Both the position numbers and the translations under genes were made by a program. Source: Spirochaetia bacterium (GTDB taxonomy: Bacteria > Spirochaetota > Spirochaetia > Treponematales > Treponemataceae). Taken from it: a stretch of DNA of 5,438 bases. The notes beneath the pieces were generated by a model, which was not told the DNA's origin, made no database searches, and saw only the letters and a list, made by a program, of their open reading frames with translations. The stretch spans positions 1 through 5,438 of the forward strand of contig CAAGIR010000057.1 of NCBI GenBank assembly GCA_900769975.1, read 5' to 3'. Shown here in pieces: positions 1 to 5,438 of the stretch (positions are counted from its first letter, which is position 1; each line of letters starts with the position of its first letter).

Positions 1-116
1 ATTATATCGTCACAAGTGCATTTAGTCATTTTAAAATCATAAAAGCAAATGGAATAACAAGCCATGCAACCCGATTAAATTGGGACTTTACGTGATAACA
101 AGCATACCGTCTCCAC
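1..116 (+). other. left-edge stretch with a short open frame ending in tandem stops
   Basis: The plus frame starting at base 3 is open for 30 codons from the window edge and stops at TGA (93-95), followed directly by TAA (96-98). The conceptual peptide ends in SHATRLNWDFT, which I do not recognise. It is in the same frame as the TPR gene that follows, so it could be the tail of an upstream gene, the other side of a recombination junction, or chance. No promoter, hairpin or ribosome binding site could be supported here. Confidence 0.25.
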
Positions 117-938
117 ATGATCAGTGTCACGGAACACATTATCATGGATGAGCCTGCCGTATTCCTGCTCTTTTTACAGGACATGTTCCCATATATGGAA
201 AAATATCTTGTAACAGAGTACCTGCCAAAGCTAGTGGCACGCATAGAATATGTTATGGGAGAAATAAAATATTCTGATGAAAATACCGCTCTCTGCGACA
301 GAGCATTGCTCTTAGACTACGAGGCAGAATTATTCTATGTGAAGAAAGACTATGCCAATGCCTTAAAGAAAAGACAGAAAGCCATCTCCATAATGGAAAC
401 CCTACATACAGATAAAGCAGACCTGCGTACTGCAAGCCTGCTGTCTAACCTGTATAATAATCTTTCCAATGTGTATCTGATGATGAAGAAACCAAAAGAA
501 ACTGCCGAAGCCTTAAACACTGCCATAAACATCCGCCGGGAATATGCACATCTTGGTCTTATTGAATCCCACGATATGCTCCAGCAGATGTTAAACCTTT
601 CCAATATGCTCCTTCTCTCCAAGGAAAATGACATGGCATTGCAGGTACTGTCAACTTATGAAGCTCTTGTACTTGAATACGAAGGCTCACACTCTTTTGA
701 TTACGGTGTATGTGAACTCATGCATGGTGTCATTGCGCTTTCTACAGGAAATGCAACAGAAGCCGAAAACCGCCTTCTTTCAGCCGAATACATCATTGGT
801 GATGTTATGGGATGTGATAACGATTATATGAAGTCTGTTTATCAGTATCTTTATTACCTTTATACCAGATGGAATAAATCAGAACTGGCATTTAAATACG
901 AGAAAAAATATAGGGATTCTCATACTTTACTTCGTTAA
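117..938 (+). CDS. tetratricopeptide-repeat protein, possibly a C-terminal remnant of a larger TPR ATPase
   Basis: This 273-residue, all-helical soluble protein has no signal peptide or membrane segment. About five TPR-like helical hairpins can be placed by eye: residues 62-95 (DYANALKKRQKAI), 110-144 (LYNNLSNVYLMMKKPKETAEAL), 154-188, 197-229 (GVIALSTGNATEAENRLL) and 238-266. TPR arrays bind proteins or peptides; no catalytic domain is present, so the partner and role are unknown. Start choice is uncertain: ATG 117 has no Shine-Dalgarno, ATG 144 (residue 10) has only a weak GGAA upstream, and ATG 195 (residue 27) has a distant AGGA. The frame stays open and protein-like upstream of ATG 117 back to stops at 93-98, giving QAYRLH, which resembles the linker after NB-ARC/STAND ATPase domains in TPR regulators (recalled pattern, not a search). 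That suggests a lost N-terminal part. The region looks less AT-rich than its neighbours. It converges with the ATPase gene across 37 nt that hold no strong terminator. Confidence 0.7.
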   Translation: MISVTEHIIMDEPAVFLLFLQDMFPYMEKYLVTEYLPKLVARIEYVMGEIKYSDENTALCDRALLLDYEAELFYVKKDYANALKKRQKAISIMETLHTDKADLRTASLLSNLYNNLSNVYLMMKKPKETAEALNTAINIRREYAHLGLIESHDMLQQMLNLSNMLLLSKENDMALQVLSTYEALVLEYEGSHSFDYGVCELMHGVIALSTGNATEAENRLLSAEYIIGDVMGCDNDYMKSVYQYLYYLYTRWNKSELAFKYEKKYRDSHTLLR

Positions 939-975
939 TTCAAAAGTAGCCGATTTACAATTTTTACTGAATATT

Positions 976-3399
976 TTATATATTATTTGCCTTTTTATAA
1001 TTACGCTTCTTTATTACCGAGTAACACCAGTCCACAAATTTCTCCAAATATCTAAGAAATGATTCAGCCGCAAATGAAAACATAATAAATAAAAGAATAC
1101 ACTCTAATGACATTGCTTCTAAAGCAAATAAATGATTGAAAAATACACCGGTAAGAACCAATGCAATCATATTTCCAATTAATACTACCATTCTTAGTGT
1201 ATTCATTGGCCGACTGACCTTAAATAATACCATAAAGCCAATGACAGAAAGCAATAATGTTGCAGCTGTAGATATATCTGCATTGTTAAGATGAAATGCC
1301 TTTCCGCAAAATACCAATGCTCCCACACCAAACACATCTGCCATTCCCCCCGGAATCGCCTTCTTCATGACATTTGGTAAAAACCTACCCTCGATTCTAG
1401 ATTTATCTGGCTCAAGTGCCAGAAAAAAGCCGGGGATACCAATGGTAAACATGCTAATGAAGGATATCTGCGAAGGTTCCAAAGGGTAAGAAAACATAAA
1501 GACCAGAGATAGGATTGACAAAATAAACGAGAAAATGTTCTTCACGAAAAACAATCCTGCTGATCTTTGAATATTATTTACTACCCGTCTTCCTTCCAGC
1601 ACAACAGAGGGCATTTTAGAAAAATCATTATCCAGTAATACTACCTGCGCAACCTGTGAAGCAGCTTCACTCCCGGATGCCATGGCAACACTACAGTCAG
1701 CATCTTTTAATGCAAGTACATCATTTACACCGTCACCAGTCATAGCAACTGTATTTCCGAGTTTTTGCAGGCAATGAACAATTTTTCTTTTTTGTTCCGG
1801 TGTAACACGACCAAAAACCGTATATTTCTTTAGTGCATCGATAAGCTGTTTACTGTTCTTTATTGATGTTGCATCAACATATTTTTCCGCACCTTCAATT
1901 CCTGCTTCTTTTGCTATCTGCGATACTGTAAGTGGATTATCGCCTGAAATAACTTTAATACAAACTTCCTGCTCTGCAAAATATTTGAATGTCTGTTTTG
2001 CGTTTTCCCTAATTGGATTAGCAAAAGTAATAAATGCCATAGGAATAACCTCTGAAATCAGATTTTTTCCTGTTAACTTACCTTTATATTCTCCAAATAC
2101 TAAAACTCTCTTTCCGCATAATGAAAGCTCCTCCACTTGACTTTGATATTCCTCATACTGCTCTCTCAAAACAAACTCTGGTGCTCCCAAGACATAATTA
2201 CCATCTGAAAATTCAGCAGCACTATACTTGTAAATGGAAGAAAATCCATATTTACATTTGCAGCAGCGATTGGTTCCTGTGACAAAATGCTCTTTCATTG
2301 CCTGTATGGTTATATTATCCGAATCCATAACTGACACAAAATCACTAATTAATTCCTCCATTTTACGTTCTGATACTAAATCCCTTTCATTCAGATTTAT
2401 CAGTTCACAAACCTTCATCTCATTCTTTGTAATAGTTCCTGTTTTATCCACACATAAAACATTTACACGAGCCAATGTCTCAATACTTTTCATATCATGC
2501 AACAACACCTGATTTTGAGCCAGTCTGACAGCACTTACTGCCATTGCAATTGTTGCAAGCAAATATAAACCTTCCGGTATCATTCCTATAATAGCAGCTA
2601 CCATAGAAACAATGCTCTCTGAAAACTCTACTTTCTGATACAGATAGCTTTGTACAAATAAAGCAATTCCTATTGGAATGATGGCAATTCCCACAAAAAG
2701 TACCAGTTTATTAATTGATGCTATCATTTCTGACTGCTCTTTATGGTCTATCCTTTTGGCTTCCATCGTGAGTTTGGATATATATGAATCCTCTCCAACA
2801 AAATTCAATCTTGCATAACACACACCGGATGCCACTACGCTTCCTGACATTAGTCTATTACCAACAGACTTAACAATTTCATCCGATTCTCCAGTTAACA
2901 GAGCTTCATTCACACGCACTTCTCCGTAAATCACCTCTGCATCAGCACAAATCTGATTTCCAGCCGAAAACACTACAATATCATCAATTACAAGTTCTTC
3001 AGTTGGTATCTTTATTCTTTGGCCATTTCGAACAACATTCGCATAAGGAGTATGGAGCATATTCATTTTAGAAAGCACATTCTTGGCACGTATTTCCTGA
3101 ATAATACCAATTAAAGTATTCGCAATGATAATTGGTAAAAATGTAAGACTTCGGTAAGATCCGGCAATAATAAGTAATATACTAAGCACGAAAAATATCA
3201 GATTGAAATATGTAAAAATATTGTCTTTTACAATTTGTTCATTGGTCTTTTCCGGACTCTCTACTACATAATTGATCCATCCTTTTTCAACTCTTTCTTG
3301 TACCTGAATATCGTTTAGACCTTCCATGTAGGGAACAGATACTCTCTCTATTGGTTTCCGTATAAGTTCTTCTTCCTTTGCATGATGTCCTTTTTTCAT
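976..3399 (-). CDS. cation-translocating P-type ATPase (HAD family), ion unknown
   Basis: This is an 807-residue integral membrane ion pump that uses ATP through a phospho-aspartate intermediate. All core motifs are present: actuator TGES (169-172), TM4 IPEGL (274-278), phosphorylation site DKTGT with D318, an N-domain GAPE (405-408), GDNP (486-489) and hinge TGDGVND (554-560). About ten membrane spans can be placed near 63-80, 83-101, 232-250, 262-290, 615-637, 643-663, 685-700, 708-727, 735-755 and 761-780, the usual 2+2+6 plan. The N-terminal GLNDIQVQERVEKGWIN segment and the TM6 string TIGIPGFFLALEP fit a broad Firmicutes/Actinobacteria P-type group with poorly defined substrate. TM4 Glu276 matches the glutamate of Ca2+ pumps, but the TM6 Asp of those pumps appears to be Ile653, so a Ca2+ call is not justified. 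The canonical KGAPE lysine is Leu404, and a CCKC cluster (379-382) sits in the N domain. GGAGAT (3411-3416) lies 11 nt before the ATG. It follows degV after a hairpin, so read-through from the lipid-gene promoter is possible. Confidence 0.93.
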   Translation of the reverse strand: MKKGHHAKEEELIRKPIERVSVPYMEGLNDIQVQERVEKGWINYVVESPEKTNEQIVKDNIFTYFNLIFFVLSILLIIAGSYRSLTFLPIIIANTLIGIIQEIRAKNVLSKMNMLHTPYANVVRNGQRIKIPTEELVIDDIVVFSAGNQICADAEVIYGEVRVNEALLTGESDEIVKSVGNRLMSGSVVASGVCYARLNFVGEDSYISKLTMEAKRIDHKEQSEMIASINKLVLFVGIAIIPIGIALFVQSYLYQKVEFSESIVSMVAAIIGMIPEGLYLLATIAMAVSAVRLAQNQVLLHDMKSIETLARVNVLCVDKTGTITKNEMKVCELINLNERDLVSERKMEELISDFVSVMDSDNITIQAMKEHFVTGTNRCCKCKYGFSSIYKYSAAEFSDGNYVLGAPEFVLREQYEEYQSQVEELSLCGKRVLVFGEYKGKLTGKNLISEVIPMAFITFANPIRENAKQTFKYFAEQEVCIKVISGDNPLTVSQIAKEAGIEGAEKYVDATSIKNSKQLIDALKKYTVFGRVTPEQKRKIVHCLQKLGNTVAMTGDGVNDVLALKDADCSVAMASGSEAASQVAQVVLLDNDFSKMPSVVLEGRRVVNNIQRSAGLFFVKNIFSFILSILSLVFMFSYPLEPSQISFISMFTIGIPGFFLALEPDKSRIEGRFLPNVMKKAIPGGMADVFGVGALVFCGKAFHLNNADISTAATLLLSVIGFMVLFKVSRPMNTLRMVVLIGNMIALVLTGVFFNHLFALEAMSLECILLFIMFSFAAESFLRYLEKFVDWCYSVIKKRNYKKANNI

Positions 3400-3436
3400 A
3401 AAGTATTTTCATCTCCATTTAGGGTAACAATTAATC

Positions 3437-3470
3437 AAAAACCGACGCTGTCAATTAACAACCTCGGTTT
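3437..3470 (-). terminator. hairpin with U-tract after degV (terminator or attenuator before the ATPase gene)
   Basis: On the minus strand the arms AAACCGA (3470-3464) and TCGGTTT (3445-3439) pair perfectly. After one G-G mismatch the stem continues with G-C, U-G, U-A, G-C and U-A pairs around a 6-nt loop, UAAUUG. The 3' arm runs into five U residues (3441-3437). It begins 9 nt past the degV stop and ends 37 nt before the ATPase start. The shape fits an intrinsic terminator of moderate strength, which would lower but need not abolish ATPase transcription. Confidence 0.65.
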
Positions 3471-3478
3471 ATAATGAT

Positions 3479-4348
3479 TTAATCCATATCGATTGTAATT
3501 CCAATTCCTATCGCTCCCGGTCCTGTATGAGTACTTATACTTGCTGACAAAGAATTATAAAACAAATCTGTTCCCGGGAAATTTTGCTCCAGCATTTCCA
3601 TCCACTGCGCTATCTCCTCAGAATTAAGCCCTGCTCCTGCACCCCCTATATGAAGCTGATTTGGCTTTGCGTTTGGAAAACGACTAATCAAATCCTTCTT
3701 GCATGCATCTATCATTTTTTCCTCACATTTTTTCATGGTTCCCCGAACCTTTGTGAAAGGTTCTAATTTTTCTCCTTGAATCGATAAAACCGGCTTTATG
3801 CTGAGTACAGTCGCTATGGTTGCCACCGCTGGTGTAATTCTACCACCTTTTTTCAAGTACTCTAATGTATTTACAGAAACGTATATAGTTGCATTATACG
3901 CATCTGATTCCAATTTTTCACATATTTCTTTTCCATCAAGCCCCTGATCTGCAAGTTGTTTTGCTTTCATTACAGATTGTCTCATAGTTACAGAGATTCT
4001 ATGATTATCAACTACAAATAGTTTACCTTCATATTCCCGCGCAAATCCCTTTGCAGCCATACAGGAACCACTTAGTCCGCTTGACATAGGAATATACACT
4101 ATCTGATCATACCCCATTTCAAAAAGATCTTCCCATGTATCCATGACATCAGCCGGAGAAGGTTGAGATGTAGAAACATCCTTCCCGCTTGTCAATGCGC
4201 GATAAAACTCTTCCTCTGTCAAATTTTCCCCTTCATAAAACACTTCACCATCAATCAGCACCGGCATAGGTATCACATAAATACCTTTATTTTCTGCTTC
4301 TTCTTTTGATATTCCACTATTCGTATCTGTTAGTATTGCAATTTTCAT
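3479..4348 (-). CDS. DegV-family fatty-acid-binding protein (FakB-like)
   Basis: This is a 289-residue cytosolic protein of normal DegV length (about 280-290). DegV/FakB proteins bind a free fatty acid; true FakBs present it to the kinase FakA, which makes acyl-phosphate for phospholipid synthesis. Family signatures in order: N-terminal TDTNSGIS (7-14), the STSQPS loop (59-64) and SSGLSGS (89-95), whose Thr60 and Ser93 match the FakB head-group contacts; VVDNHRIS (112-119); YLKKGGRI (164-171); LSIKPVLSIQGEKLEPFTKVRG (182-203); and the C-terminal HTGPGAIGIG (274-283). The start is at 4348, where GGAGG (4355-4359) lies 6 nt upstream. A longer frame to 4372 would add MCNYWRKS, lacks its own site and would contain this ribosome binding site, so I reject it. 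The gene starts 16 nt after the PAP2 stop, so the two are almost certainly one transcript. No fakA is in the window. Fatty-acid binding is inferred from the family; the ligand is unknown. Confidence 0.93.
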   Translation of the reverse strand: MKIAILTDTNSGISKEEAENKGIYVIPMPVLIDGEVFYEGENLTEEEFYRALTSGKDVSTSQPSPADVMDTWEDLFEMGYDQIVYIPMSSGLSGSCMAAKGFAREYEGKLFVVDNHRISVTMRQSVMKAKQLADQGLDGKEICEKLESDAYNATIYVSVNTLEYLKKGGRITPAVATIATVLSIKPVLSIQGEKLEPFTKVRGTMKKCEEKMIDACKKDLISRFPNAKPNQLHIGGAGAGLNSEEIAQWMEMLEQNFPGTDLFYNSLSASISTHTGPGAIGIGITIDMD

Positions 4349-4354
4349 GCTCTT

Positions 4355-4359
4355 CCTCC
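4355..4359 (-). promoter_or_regulatory. ribosome binding site that fixes the degV start
   Basis: The plus strand reads CCTCC, giving GGAGG on the minus strand, 6 nt before the ATG at 4348. This consensus site lies inside the alternative longer frame beginning at 4372 and so argues for the shorter 289-residue protein, which then begins at the usual DegV N-terminus MKIAILTD. It also lies between the PAP2 stop (4365) and degV. Confidence 0.85.
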
Positions 4360-4364
4360 AATAA

Positions 4365-4955
4365 TTACACAAATGTTGTTATTACTAGTGACAACGTAAA
4401 TGAAAGCAAACATACCACTATTCCACCTACAATTTCTTTTGCTGTATGGCGCTTAAGATATATGGAAGACCAGATAATTAGTGCTGCAATCACTAGACAA
4501 GGTATAATAACTTTCCAGCCAAAAAAATAAATCAATAAAACCAAAGGTCCCGTAAAACTAGATGCATGTCCACTTGCTCTATAATGTAATCCCTTATTGC
4601 ATATTGTTAAAAGCACAACAGAGAAAAAATAAGTTGAGCAAATCAATAGTAATGCATTTTCTACATCTGCTATAAGTGCCCATAGAAATGCCCCACTATA
4701 ACCAACAAGATTTGTAATAAATGCAAGCTTTCTTTGTCCTTCTCTACCCTGCTCTTTAAATCCCGGCAGAATCCTCTGCAAACCATATGCCAGAACAGGT
4801 ACAAAGCCTAGTAATACAATCATTATTACTATTTCTAAAGTATTCCTGAAAATACTTTCTTTGCAAAAGGCTAAAATGAGAATAAGTACAGAAACCATAA
4901 TCGGTGGAACTGATAATACTCTTATAGCCTTCGCAATACGCTCTTTGCAAAACAT
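4365..4955 (-). CDS. PAP2-family membrane phosphatase (divergent motifs)
   Basis: This 196-residue, very hydrophobic protein has about six membrane spans, the size and plan of small bacterial PAP2 enzymes, which remove phosphate from lipid phosphates or diphosphates such as undecaprenyl diphosphate, phosphatidate or phosphatidylglycerophosphate. Numbered from the chosen start, motif 2 is HYRASGHASS (124-133; SGH core) and motif 3 is SSIYLKRHTAKEIVGG (163-178), with the expected His (170). The motif 1 region is FKEQGREGQRK (66-76). Two deviations from the textbook family show by eye: motif 3 SR reads SS, and its final Asp reads Glu; motif 1 does not fit K-x6-RP exactly. Activity and substrate are therefore uncertain. 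The start at 4955 is supported by GGGAGG 8 nt upstream; an upstream in-frame ATG at 4979 has no ribosome binding site and lies almost at the predicted transcription start. It is first in a transcript with degV (16 nt gap), driven by an operator-covered promoter. Confidence 0.8.
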   Translation of the reverse strand: MFCKERIAKAIRVLSVPPIMVSVLILILAFCKESIFRNTLEIVIMIVLLGFVPVLAYGLQRILPGFKEQGREGQRKLAFITNLVGYSGAFLWALIADVENALLLICSTYFFSVVLLTICNKGLHYRASGHASSFTGPLVLLIYFFGWKVIIPCLVIAALIIWSSIYLKRHTAKEIVGGIVVCLLSFTLSLVITTFV

Positions 4956-4963
4956 ATTAATAA

Positions 4964-4969
4964 CCTCCC
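4964..4969 (-). promoter_or_regulatory. ribosome binding site that fixes the PAP2 gene start
   Basis: GGGAGG on the minus strand, 8 nt before ATG 4955. It lies downstream of the alternative ATG at 4979, which has none, so the 196-residue form is preferred to a 204-residue form beginning MALWEVIN. Confidence 0.85.
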
Positions 4970-4979
4970 ACAAAGCCAT

Positions 4980-5004
4980 TTGATGTTACAGATTGTAACA
5001 TCAA
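4980..5004. promoter_or_regulatory. perfect 25-bp palindromic operator over the PAP2-degV promoter
   Basis: The 11-nt arm TTGATGTTACA (4980-4990) is mirrored exactly by TGTAACATCAA (4994-5004) around the 3-nt spacer GAT. On the minus strand the palindrome contains the -10 box (4992-4997) and the predicted transcription start, the classic position for a repressor. The length suits a dimeric helix-turn-helix regulator such as a TetR-type protein, but no regulator gene is in the window, so the binder is unknown. The core formally fits the TnrA/GlnR pattern TGTNAN7TNACA; the symmetry extends beyond that pattern and the genes are not nitrogen-related. Confidence 0.8.
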
Positions 5005-5020
5005 CTTATCTGTTTTTCAA
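4992..5020 (-). promoter_or_regulatory. sigma-A-type promoter for the PAP2-degV transcript
   Basis: Minus strand -35 TTGAAA (5020-5015), 17-bp spacer, -10 TACAAT (4997-4992): each hexamer differs from consensus by one base and the spacing is ideal. The start of transcription should fall near 4985, giving a leader of about 30 nt before ATG 4955 with its ribosome binding site. The -10 lies inside the palindromic operator. Confidence 0.75.
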
Positions 5021-5047
5021 TCTAAACAGCATCTCTTCGCATCGACG

Positions 5048-5072
5048 GTTACATATTTAATTATTATGTAAC
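5048..5072. repeat. second inverted repeat with the same GTTACA/TGTAAC core
   Basis: The arm GTTACATA (5048-5055) is mirrored by TATGTAAC (5065-5072) around a 9-nt AT-only centre. It overlaps the stop codon and last codons of the TVP38-like gene. Its GTTACA and TGTAAC halves are 13 nt apart, against 3 nt in the main operator, a difference of 10 bp, about one helical turn. It could be an auxiliary operator about 68 bp centre to centre from the main one, or a chance AT-rich hairpin; no U-tract follows the stem on the minus strand. Confidence 0.45.
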
Positions 5073-5438
5073 AGCATTCTTATTTCCCTTGCTACTAATA
5101 TATTTTTTTACTAAAATTGCCATAGCTATCACTATACCTCTGATAATAACAACTACCCATATCTGCCAACTAAATGGATTAAAAATGTATTTACCAAACA
5201 ATCCATCAATGATGATATTTAGTGTAGCTCCGCACATACTTCCCAAGATAAAGCCCAAAAATTTTACACCTGAAGCACCAAGATAAATACTTGCCATATC
5301 ATAAGACACTACTCCCATAATTCTGATAATGAAACTTATAAAGAAGCTGTTATGTGTCTGAAATGAATCTAACTTGTTGACTATTGGATATTTTTGCTTA
5401 ATTCCTTCAACAATATCTTTTCCCAAAAATTTTCCAAC
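5064..5438 (-). CDS. TVP38/TMEM64 (VTT, DedA-like) membrane protein, partial, N-terminus outside window
   Basis: The last 124 residues are visible; the frame is open to the window edge (VGKFLGKD...), so the true start is beyond 5438. An in-frame TTG at 5424-5426 could be read as a start, but residues upstream of it continue the family pattern. The segment carries the characteristic re-entrant/TM region: NSFFISFIIRIMGVVSYDMAS, then YLGASGVKFLGFILGSMCGATLN and DGLFGKY, matching the family layout of a membrane arginine, a YD element, a G-rich span and a GxxxG-like end. A final span (IWVVVIIRGIVIAMAILV) and a basic tail (KKYISSKGNKN) follow. Members are about 200-240 residues, act in the cytoplasmic membrane, and the wider VTT/DedA superfamily is linked to lipid scrambling or undecaprenyl-phosphate recycling. 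The substrate here is unknown. It lies 108 nt upstream of the PAP2 gene on the same strand; no clear terminator separates them, though a separate promoter does. Confidence 0.85.
   Translation of the reverse strand, partial: VGKFLGKDIVEGIKQKYPIVNKLDSFQTHNSFFISFIIRIMGVVSYDMASIYLGASGVKFLGFILGSMCGATLNIIIDGLFGKYIFNPFSWQIWVVVIIRGIVIAMAILVKKYISSKGNKNAVT

Noticed and set aside
939..975. Terminator between the converging TPR and ATPase genes
   Set aside because: Only a 4-bp AGTA/TACT pairing can be drawn; no stable stem with a U-tract is visible.
2234..2512. Plus-strand open frame inside the ATPase gene
   Set aside because: It is an antisense shadow of the strongly supported P-type ATPase and has no family features of its own.
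3424..3430. A third operator half-site (TTGTTAC) before the ATPase gene
   Set aside because: It is a single partial half-site with no mirrored partner, expected by chance in AT-rich DNA.
3421..3454. Full promoter for the ATPase gene starting from TTGACA (3454-3449)
   Set aside because: No hexamer resembling TATAAT occurs 15-19 bp downstream; candidates such as ATTGTT or TTGTTA are too poor to annotate.
4349..4372. Longer DegV start at ATG 4372 (MCNYWRKS...)
   Set aside because: It overlaps the PAP2 stop and has the GGAGG site inside its frame; the DegV family starts at MKIAILTD.
4956..4979. Longer PAP2 start at ATG 4979 (MALWEVIN...)
   Set aside because: No ribosome binding site, and it lies within a few nt of the predicted transcription start and next to the operator; GGGAGG clearly serves ATG 4955.
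4982..5002. GlnR/TnrA nitrogen box (TGTNAN7TNACA)
   Set aside because: The core matches formally, but the perfect symmetry extends four bases further on each side and the controlled genes are lipid-related, so a different regulator is more likely.
5010..5029. CTGTTT/AAACAG hairpin as a terminator for the TVP38-like gene
   Set aside because: Only six base pairs, mostly A-T, no U-tract on the minus strand, and it overlaps the -35 region of the PAP2 promoter.

Overview
The window looks like chromosomal DNA from a low-GC Firmicute, probably a clostridial gut-type bacterium of the Lachnospiraceae kind. This rests on AT-rich intergenic DNA, strong GGAGG-type ribosome binding sites, a DegV-family lipid-binding protein and a Firmicutes-style HAD P-type ATPase. 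The taxonomic call is an inference; there is no rRNA or marker gene here.

Layout. The left end (1-938) holds one plus-strand gene for a tetratricopeptide-repeat protein. It has no convincing ribosome binding site and is preceded by tandem in-frame stops, so it may be the C-terminal remnant of a larger signalling ATPase. Everything to its right is on the minus strand, read right to left: the 3' part of a TVP38/TMEM64 (VTT, DedA-like) membrane protein cut by the window end (5064-5438); a PAP2-type membrane phosphatase (4365-4955); a DegV/FakB-type fatty-acid-binding protein (3479-4348); a hairpin terminator or attenuator (3437-3470); and an 807-residue P-type cation ATPase (976-3399) that converges on the TPR gene.

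Regulation. Between the TVP38-like gene and the PAP2 gene lies a good sigma-A-type promoter (TTGAAA, 17 bp, TACAAT). Its -10 box is buried in a perfect 11+3+11 inverted repeat (4980-5004), which looks like a repressor operator. A second inverted repeat with the same GTTACA/TGTAAC core, its halves about one helical turn further apart, covers the end of the TVP38-like gene (5048-5072). The PAP2 and degV genes are 16 nt apart and almost certainly co-transcribed.

How the genes may work together. TVP38/DedA-type proteins are linked to lipid translocation, PAP2 enzymes to lipid-phosphate dephosphorylation, and DegV/FakB proteins to binding free fatty acids. The three together suggest a repressor-controlled membrane-lipid module. 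The P-type ATPase may be co-expressed by read-through of the hairpin. No regulator gene, mobile element, CRISPR array, tRNA or rRNA is visible. I do not see a clearly new system; the operator-controlled lipid module is the most interesting signal.
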